From the NCBI GenBank assembly GCA_012511095.1, contig JAAZGT010000069.1, positions 1 through 12,047 on the forward strand: 12,047 nt of DNA. Direction: 5' to 3'. The notes beneath the pieces are model-generated. The model had not been told where the DNA came from. It saw only the letters and a program-made list of their open reading frames with translations, and searched no databases. This stretch comes from Alcaligenaceae bacterium (GTDB lineage Bacteria > Pseudomonadota > Gammaproteobacteria > Burkholderiales > Burkholderiaceae_B). A program made the position numbers and the translations under genes. Every line of letters starts with the position of its first letter. The first letter of the stretch is position 1. Below are positions 7,621-12,047 of this stretch, one piece after another.

Positions 7621-8937
7621 GTGGTTCAAACAATACCTTATTTAGATTTAGAGCCTACTCAAAAGGCATCAGGAGAAATTCGTTTGCCTGGTTCTAAGAG
7701 TATTTCCAATCGTGTGTTGTTGTTAGCCGCCTTATCCACTGGTACGACCACCGTTCATGGTTTACTTGATTCGGACGATACCCGAGTGATGCTTGATGCT
7801 TTAAAAAAGTTAGGCATAAAAATTGATGATTTAGGCAATCATTCGGTTGTGGTGCATGGTGTTGGTGGTTTCCCAGTCAAAGAAGCTGATCTCTTTATGC
7901 AAAATGCGGGTACAGCGATTCGTCCCTTAACGGCAGCTTTAGCAGTAAGTGATGGTAGTTATCATTTACATGGTATTCCACGTATGCACGAGCGTCCAAT
8001 TGGCGACTTAGTTGAAGCCTTAAAGGGCATCGGTGCCAATATTGAGTACTTACAAAACCCTGGTTATCCGCCTTTACAAATTGAAAAGCCAGCATTAAAA
8101 GAAAATACGGTGATTCAGGTTGCTGGCAATGTGTCTTCTCAATTCTTAACTGCGTTATTGTTAGCAGCACCAGTATTGGCCAAAAAACTAAATCAAGCGA
8201 TTGAAATCGAAGTGGTAGGGGAATTAATTTCTAAACCCTATATTGGTATTACTCTAAATTTAATGCAGCGTTTTGGCGTTAATGTAGAAAACCAAGATTG
8301 GCAACGCTACATTATTGCGGCTGATGCAGCTTATGTGTCACCAAAAGAGATTTGGGTCGAGGGTGATGCTTCATCCGCATCTTATTTCTTTGCCCTAGGT
8401 TTATTAGGTTCTGGTCCGATTCGTATTTACGGTATTAATAAAAACAGTATCCAAGGAGATATCTTATTTGCTGAGTTTGTGGAGCGAATTGGTGCTGAGC
8501 TAAAATATGGTTCTGATTATGTTGAGGTGAGTGCTCAACACGAAGGCGGTATCCCTAAGGTTAAAGCCTTTGATGAGGACTTTAACTTGATTCCTGATGC
8601 GGCGATGACTGCAGCTGTCTTGGCAATGTATGCCGATGGTCCATGTACCCTTAGAAATATTGCATCATGGCGCGTTAAAGAAACAGATCGTATTGATGCG
8701 ATGCATGCAGAGCTTGAAAAAATGGGCGCTACCGTAGAGTCAGGCCCTGACTATATTAAAGTGACCGCTCCTAAAGAGTGGAAAAATGCCGAGATCGAAA
8801 CTTATGATGACCATCGTATGGCGATGTGTTTTTCTTTGGCTACCTTTGCAGGAGCGTCAGTACGTATTATGGATCCGGCTTGCGTTAATAAGACCTTCCC
8901 AACCTATTTTGATGAGTACAAGCTGCTCCTAAAATAA
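7621..8937 (+). CDS. aroA: 3-phosphoshikimate 1-carboxyvinyltransferase (EPSP synthase)
   Basis: AroA transfers the enolpyruvyl group of PEP to shikimate 3-phosphate, making EPSP, the penultimate step to chorismate. The 438 residues include LPGSKSISNR (22-31, Lys26 contacting both substrates), NAGTAIRPLTAAL (95-107), PRMHERPIGDL (120-130), the catalytic Asp326 in IPDAAMT, Glu354 in RVKETDR, DDHRMAM (396-402) and Lys424 near the C-terminus. The PEP/glyphosate pocket has Gly97, Thr98 and Pro102 (E. coli 96, 97, 101). That is the class I pattern normally sensitive to glyphosate; Ile100 replaces the E. coli Met. It starts with GTG behind a strong SD. It is a free-standing gene, unlike the tyrA-aroA fusion of pseudomonads, and the 75-nt AT-rich gap before it could hold a weak internal promoter. 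Confidence 0.97.
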   Translation: MVQTIPYLDLEPTQKASGEIRLPGSKSISNRVLLLAALSTGTTTVHGLLDSDDTRVMLDALKKLGIKIDDLGNHSVVVHGVGGFPVKEADLFMQNAGTAIRPLTAALAVSDGSYHLHGIPRMHERPIGDLVEALKGIGANIEYLQNPGYPPLQIEKPALKENTVIQVAGNVSSQFLTALLLAAPVLAKKLNQAIEIEVVGELISKPYIGITLNLMQRFGVNVENQDWQRYIIAADAAYVSPKEIWVEGDASSASYFFALGLLGSGPIRIYGINKNSIQGDILFAEFVERIGAELKYGSDYVEVSAQHEGGIPKVKAFDEDFNLIPDAAMTAAVLAMYADGPCTLRNIASWRVKETDRIDAMHAELEKMGATVESGPDYIKVTAPKEWKNAEIETYDDHRMAMCFSLATFAGASVRIMDPACVNKTFPTYFDEYKLLLK

Positions 8938-8963
8938 GTTAAAATCAGAAAAATATTTAATAT

Positions 8964-8967
8964 GAGG
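8964..8967 (+). promoter_or_regulatory. Shine-Dalgarno site for cmk
   Basis: GAGG stands 9 nt before the ATG at 8977. The ATG at 8962, which overlaps it, reads Met-Arg-stop and is not a usable start. Confidence 0.45.
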
Positions 8968-8976
8968 TAAAAACCA

Positions 8977-9654
8977 ATGGATCCCAACAGTCATGTCCCC
9001 GTCATTACCATCGACGGTCCAAGTGCTTCCGGTAAAGGTACAGTAGCCAATTTATTAGCTCAGGAGTTAGGTTGGTATGCTTTAGAGTCAGGCGCACTAT
9101 ATCGACTTACTGCCTTAGACTGCATGAAAAAAGGTGTCGATCTCGAGGATCAAGACGCCGTTGCAAAGGTTGCTGCTGGTTTATCAGTTAAATTTTTACC
9201 TGAGGGTACGTTTTTACATGGTGAGGATGTGACTGACAGCATTGGTAATGAGCAAGTGGGTGCTATTGCTTCGAAAATTGCTGTTTATCCTAAGCTTCGT
9301 GCCACCTTATTGCAGAGCCAACGCAACTGCCGACGCGCTCCTGGTTTAGTAGCCGATGGGCGAGATATGGGTACCATGGTGTTCCCAGATGCTGATTTAA
9401 AAATCTATCTTGTTGCAGATGTGCGAAAAAGAGCCGAAAGACGTTATAAGCAGTTGATGAACAAAGGTTTTTCAGTTAAACTTAATAGTTTAGTTGCTGA
9501 TTTAGAGGCGCGCGATCAGCGTGATATAAATCGCGAATTTGCTCCTTTAATACCAGCTCATGACGCAATTATTGTTGACTCATCTGATTTAACAGCTGAG
9601 GAAACGCTTGATGTGGTCTTAGAGCATTGGTATAGCAAATTCGAGCAAGACTAA
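8977..9654 (+). CDS. cmk: Cytidylate kinase
   Basis: Cmk phosphorylates CMP and dCMP to the diphosphates with ATP, recycling pyrimidine nucleotides. The 225 residues match the family length (E. coli 227). The P-loop is GPSASGKGT (14-22). ESGALYR (37-43) has Glu where many homologues have Asp. The DGRDMGTMVFPDA block (127-139) and the lid/LID-proximal motif ARDQRDINR (178-186) are intact. The gene sits in its usual place between aroA and rpsA, 39 nt after aroA. It ends the long upstream run of closely spaced genes: a hairpin begins 7 nt after its stop and an intrinsic terminator follows at 9720-9756. Confidence 0.96.
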   Translation: MDPNSHVPVITIDGPSASGKGTVANLLAQELGWYALESGALYRLTALDCMKKGVDLEDQDAVAKVAAGLSVKFLPEGTFLHGEDVTDSIGNEQVGAIASKIAVYPKLRATLLQSQRNCRRAPGLVADGRDMGTMVFPDADLKIYLVADVRKRAERRYKQLMNKGFSVKLNSLVADLEARDQRDINREFAPLIPAHDAIIVDSSDLTAEETLDVVLEHWYSKFEQD

Positions 9655-9660
9655 TTATCT

Positions 9661-9680
9661 GAGCTTTAATTTAAAAGCTC
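9661..9680 (+). repeat. Small inverted repeat just after cmk
   Basis: GAGCTTT (9661-9667) and AAAGCTC (9674-9680) form a perfect 7-bp stem with a 6-nt AT loop, 7 nt after the cmk stop. No T-run follows, so it is not a canonical terminator. It could protect the cmk mRNA 3' end or be incidental. Confidence 0.35.
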
Positions 9681-9719
9681 AATTGAGTTGTTAGTCAAAT
9701 TAATTAGATTTTTTATGGC

Positions 9720-9756
9720 CTTTTGTATGGCCACGTAGTCCATACAAAAGTTTTTT
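9720..9756 (+). terminator. Intrinsic terminator between cmk and rpsA
   Basis: CTTTTGTATGG (9720-9730) pairs perfectly with CCATACAAAAG (9740-9750): 11 bp, a 9-nt loop, followed immediately by six T (9751-9756). The stem is AT-rich at its base, so termination may be partial. It would separate transcription of the gyrA-to-cmk block from rpsA-ihfB. Confidence 0.75.
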
Positions 9757-9767
9757 AACTCCGTCGA

Positions 9768-9804
9768 TATAAAAATTGACGCGTATTTTATTAGGCAATA
9801 TTGC
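9768..9804 (+). promoter_or_regulatory. Candidate rpsA promoter
   Basis: TTGACG (9776-9781) is a 5/6 -35 hexamer. Possible -10 hexamers are TATTGC (9799-9804, 17 bp, 3/6) or AATATT (9797-9802, 15 bp, 4/6); both lie inside the palindrome at 9793-9806. An alternative -10, TATAAA (9768-9773), has no good -35 and would give a leader of about 40 nt that includes the palindrome. A promoter is expected here because a terminator precedes it, but its exact form is uncertain. Confidence 0.3.
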
Positions 9805-9806
9805 CT
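9793..9806. repeat. Perfect 14-bp palindrome in the rpsA leader
   Basis: AGGCAATATTGCCT is fully self-complementary and ends 16 nt before the rpsA start codon. It could be an operator for a dimeric regulator, or, with no loop, only a short RNA stem. It overlaps the candidate -10 region. Confidence 0.6.
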
Positions 9807-9822
9807 TTGGATTATTAATTTA

Positions 9823-11535
9823 ATGACATCCTTAAACTACCAAGAAGCCCTAGGCGGCGAAAGCTTTGCCGATTTATTCGAGAAAAGCATCAAAGATCAG
9901 GAAATGAAATCCGGTGAAGTGATTTCAGCCGAAGTTGTTGGTATTGACCGTAACCTTGTTACTGTTAACGCCGGTCTTAAATCAGAAGCCCTTATCCCTA
10001 TCGAAGAATTCTTAAATGACCAGGGTGAGTTAGAAGTTGAAGTAGGTGATTTCGTATCAGTTGCTATCGACTCTATCGAAAACGGCTATGGTTCTACTAT
10101 TCTTTCTCGTGATCGTGCTAAGCGTTTATCTGCTTGGTTACAGCTAGAGCAAGCTTTAGAGTCTGGCGAGCTAGTTAACGGTACTATCACTGGCCGAGTT
10201 AAAGGCGGTTTAACTGTTATGACTAACGGTATCCGTGCTTTCTTACCTGGTTCTCTAGTTGATTTACGTCCTGTTAAAGATACCAGCATCTTCGAAGGCA
10301 AGACCTTTGAGTTCAAAGTAATTAAATTAGACCGCAAGCGTAACAACGTTGTGTTATCTCGTCGCGCTGTTCTAGAAGTAACAATGGGCGAAGAGCGTGA
10401 GAAGCTACTTGAGTCTCTTACAGAGGGTGCAGTTGTTAAAGGTACTGTTAAAAACATTACCGAATACGGTGCATTCATTGACTTGGGTGCTATCGATGGT
10501 CTATTACATATTACTGATATGGCATGGCGTCGTGTACGTCACCCGTCTGAAGTTCTTTCAGTTGGTGAAGAGATCGATGCTAAGGTTCTTAAGTTTGACC
10601 GTGAGAAAAACCGTGTATCACTAGGTGTTAAGCAATTAGGTGAGGACCCTTGGATCGGTTTATCTCGTCGTTGCCCAACCGGTACTCGTTTATTCGGTAA
10701 AGTAACTAACTTAACTGACTACGGTGCATTCGTTGAGGTTGAGTCAGGTATCGAAGGTCTAGTTCACGTTTCTGAAATGGATTGGACTAACAAAAACGTT
10801 GACCCTCGCAAAGTAGTTAGCTTAGGCGAAGAGGTTGAGGTAATGGTTCTAGAGATTGACGAAGATCGTCGTCGTATCTCTTTAGGTATGAAACAGTGTC
10901 GTTCTAACCCTTGGGAAGACTTCGCTGCAAACTTCAATCGCGGTGACAAAGTTCAGGGTGCCATCAAGTCAATTACTGACTTCGGTGTGTTCATCGGTTT
11001 ACCTGGTAACATCGACGGTTTAGTACACTTATCTGACTTATCATGGAATGAGCCAGGTGAAGAGGCTGTTCGTAACTACAAAAAAGGTGACGAGGTTGAG
11101 GCCGTTGTTCTAGCTATTGATACTGAAAAAGAGCGCATCTCTTTAGGTATTAAGCAACTAGAAGGCGATCCATTCAATAACTACGTTTCTGCTAACGATA
11201 AAGGCGCAGTTGTTAAAGGTACTGTTAAATCAGTTGAGCCTAAAGGCGCTGTAGTTGTTTTATCTGTAGACGTAGAGGGTTACTTGCGTGCTTCTGAAAT
11301 CTCTAGCGGTCGCGTAGAAGATGCTTCTACTGTACTAAAAGAGGGTGATGAGGTTGAGGCTATGATTCTTAACGTTGATCGCAAACAGCGTTCAATTCAG
11401 TTATCAATCAAAGCTCGCGATAACGCAGAAACTGCTGAGAAACTAGAGAGCATCAAAGACTCTGCAGCTCAATCTGGTACTACAAGCTTAGGTGCTTTAC
11501 TTAAAGCTAAGCTTGACGAAGCTAAAGACGAATAG
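9823..11535 (+). CDS. rpsA: 30S ribosomal protein S1
   Basis: S1 binds mRNA on the 30S subunit, unfolds structured or SD-poor leaders and allows initiation. The 570 residues (E. coli 557) contain six S1 OB-fold domains at about 28-97, 114-182, 200-268, 285-355, 372-442 and 459-528. The first two are the divergent ribosome-anchoring ones. Domains 3-6 show the repeated YGAF/FGVF, GLVH-type and RISLG(M/I)KQ motifs. The C-terminus (about 551-570) carries the GTTSLGALLKAKLDE-like ending that I recall from betaproteobacterial S1. Codon choice is that of a highly expressed gene (many CGT, GGT, AAC and GAC codons). There is no clear Shine-Dalgarno before the ATG (only GGA at 9809-9811), as in E. coli rpsA, whose translation is autogenously controlled. 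ihfB follows after 5 nt. Confidence 0.98.
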   Translation: MTSLNYQEALGGESFADLFEKSIKDQEMKSGEVISAEVVGIDRNLVTVNAGLKSEALIPIEEFLNDQGELEVEVGDFVSVAIDSIENGYGSTILSRDRAKRLSAWLQLEQALESGELVNGTITGRVKGGLTVMTNGIRAFLPGSLVDLRPVKDTSIFEGKTFEFKVIKLDRKRNNVVLSRRAVLEVTMGEEREKLLESLTEGAVVKGTVKNITEYGAFIDLGAIDGLLHITDMAWRRVRHPSEVLSVGEEIDAKVLKFDREKNRVSLGVKQLGEDPWIGLSRRCPTGTRLFGKVTNLTDYGAFVEVESGIEGLVHVSEMDWTNKNVDPRKVVSLGEEVEVMVLEIDEDRRRISLGMKQCRSNPWEDFAANFNRGDKVQGAIKSITDFGVFIGLPGNIDGLVHLSDLSWNEPGEEAVRNYKKGDEVEAVVLAIDTEKERISLGIKQLEGDPFNNYVSANDKGAVVKGTVKSVEPKGAVVVLSVDVEGYLRASEISSGRVEDASTVLKEGDEVEAMILNVDRKQRSIQLSIKARDNAETAEKLESIKDSAAQSGTTSLGALLKAKLDEAKDE

Positions 11536-11540
11536 TAAAA

Positions 11541-11900
11541 GTGACAAAATCTGAGTTAATTGAGGCTTTGGCTTCTGATTTTCCACAGTTGCCAGCTCGC
11601 GACATCGATTTCGCTGTTAATACAATACTCGATGCCATGGTTGATGCCTTGGCTGAAGGCAAACGTATTGAAGTGCGTGGTTTTGGAAGTTTTTCCTTGT
11701 CGCAGAGAGCCCCTCGCGTCGGTCGCAACCCTAAATCTGGCGAAAAAGTTATGGTGCCTGGTAAGCAGGTACCTCACTTTAAAGCTGGTAAGGATTTGCG
11801 CGAGCGAGTTGATGCCACTTTCCAGCAAGAATCGTCGCAAGATTCTCAGGAGCAATCCAGAGCAAATAGTGACGATTGTCAATTAGAAGCTATCGGTTAA
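11541..11900 (+). CDS. ihfB: Integration host factor subunit beta
   Basis: IHF-beta pairs with IHF-alpha to bend DNA sharply at specific sites, acting in nucleoid structure, recombination, replication and transcription. Residues 1-94 align without gaps to E. coli IhfB: MTKSELIE at the start, RIEVRGFGSFS (42-52, with Glu44 and Arg46 of the DNA-contacting region), GRNPKSG (61-67, with Pro64 that intercalates in the minor groove) and VPHFKAGKDLRERV (77-90). Residues 95-119 are an extra hydrophilic tail rich in Gln, Ser and acidic residues. E. coli IhfB has 94 residues, while Burkholderia proteins also carry a shorter tail as I recall. The start codon is GTG, 5 nt after the rpsA stop with no strong SD, so coupling to rpsA is likely. 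A strong terminator follows. Confidence 0.97.
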   Translation: MTKSELIEALASDFPQLPARDIDFAVNTILDAMVDALAEGKRIEVRGFGSFSLSQRAPRVGRNPKSGEKVMVPGKQVPHFKAGKDLRERVDATFQQESSQDSQEQSRANSDDCQLEAIG

Positions 11901-11931
11901 TTTATTCGACGCTTTTACACATATTTGTTTT

Positions 11932-11970
11932 AAGCCCGACGTTAGGTATTATCTTAACGTCGGGTTTTTT
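11932..11970 (+). terminator. Strong intrinsic terminator after ihfB
   Basis: CCCGACGTTA (11935-11944) pairs with TAACGTCGGG (11955-11964). The stem extends inward by a G-U and a G-C pair to 12 bp, closing a 6-nt loop (11947-11952), and is followed by six T (11965-11970). A-U and G-U pairs from 11932-11934 can lengthen the base. It closes the rpsA-ihfB unit 32 nt after the ihfB stop. Confidence 0.92.
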
Positions 11971-12020
11971 ATTTGGAGTAGAATAAATAAACCGCTATTC
12001 ATTTAGATAGGGAGTGGTTG

Positions 12021-12047
12021 ATGAAAAACTCGAAGTGGACTAAGCAA
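12021..12047 (+). CDS. 5' end of an unidentified gene, cut by the right edge
   Basis: ATG is followed by eight further open codons (MKNSKWTKQ) to the end of the window. GGGAG (12010-12014) precedes it at 6 nt, a convincing ribosome binding site, and the position after a strong terminator fits a new transcription unit. Burkholderiales often have a small LapA-family (DUF1049) membrane protein after ihfB, but the visible residues are basic and polar rather than hydrophobic, so I do not assign it. Nine residues are too few to identify a family. Confidence 0.5.

Noticed and set aside
7903..7926. Glyphosate-tolerance changes in AroA
   Set aside because: The Gly, Thr and Pro of the pocket are unchanged; only a conservative Met-to-Ile difference from E. 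coli is seen.
10086..10478. 130-codon minus-strand ORF opposite rpsA
   Set aside because: Antisense shadow of a highly codon-biased gene; biased codons create long open antisense frames.
10420..11410. Repeated similar DNA segments in rpsA
   Set aside because: These are the homologous S1 domains of one protein, not mobile or tandem DNA repeats.
11556..11886. Two 108-codon ORFs (both strands) overlapping ihfB
   Set aside because: ihfB aligns over its length to IhfB; the other frames have no family resemblance.

Overview
This is a dense housekeeping segment of a bacterial chromosome. It carries nine complete plus-strand genes in the order gyrA-serC-pheA-hisC-tyrA-aroA-cmk-rpsA-ihfB. At the left edge only the start codon of a divergent gene is visible, and at the right edge the first nine codons of another gene. 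I see no mobile element, CRISPR array, rRNA or tRNA, and no clear sign of horizontal transfer.

The best guess for the organism is a betaproteobacterium (Burkholderiales, Alcaligenaceae-like) of unusually low G+C. From memory, the GyrA, ribosomal S1 and IHF-beta sequences follow Burkholderia-type proteins closely. Examples are the GyrA stretch around residues 398-412 and the S1 C-terminus ending in a LGALLKAKLDE-type motif. IHF-beta has a C-terminal tail, and tyrA and aroA are separate genes, whereas pseudomonads fuse them. The coding sequence is AT-leaning, unlike Burkholderia or Bordetella, so a low-GC member of the group is more likely. This placement is inference.

Layout: 1-454 is an AT-rich divergent intergenic region. 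It holds a good minus-strand promoter with an extended -10, a perfect IHF consensus and a weaker gyrA promoter. 455-9654 is gyrA followed by the aromatic amino-acid 'supraoperon' (serC, pheA, hisC, tyrA, aroA) and cmk. Gaps are -1 to 75 nt with no internal terminator, so read-through as one long unit is plausible. 9655-9822 separates cmk from rpsA and contains a strong intrinsic terminator, then a short leader with a perfect 14-bp palindrome. 9823-11900 is rpsA-ihfB, a separate unit closed by a strong terminator at 11932-11970. A new gene starts at 12021.

How the genes work together: AroA makes EPSP, one step before chorismate. PheA (chorismate mutase-prephenate dehydratase) and TyrA (prephenate/arogenate dehydrogenase) take chorismate and prephenate towards phenylalanine and tyrosine, and the HisC paralogue probably does the transamination. 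SerC supplies serine and also acts in the pyridoxal phosphate pathway; both SerC and HisC need that cofactor. GyrA, Cmk, S1 and IHF-beta add DNA topology, nucleotide supply, translation initiation and nucleoid architecture. I found no convincing undescribed system. The most interesting signals are regulatory (the rpsA leader palindrome and the gyrA upstream region) and lineage-specific protein tails.
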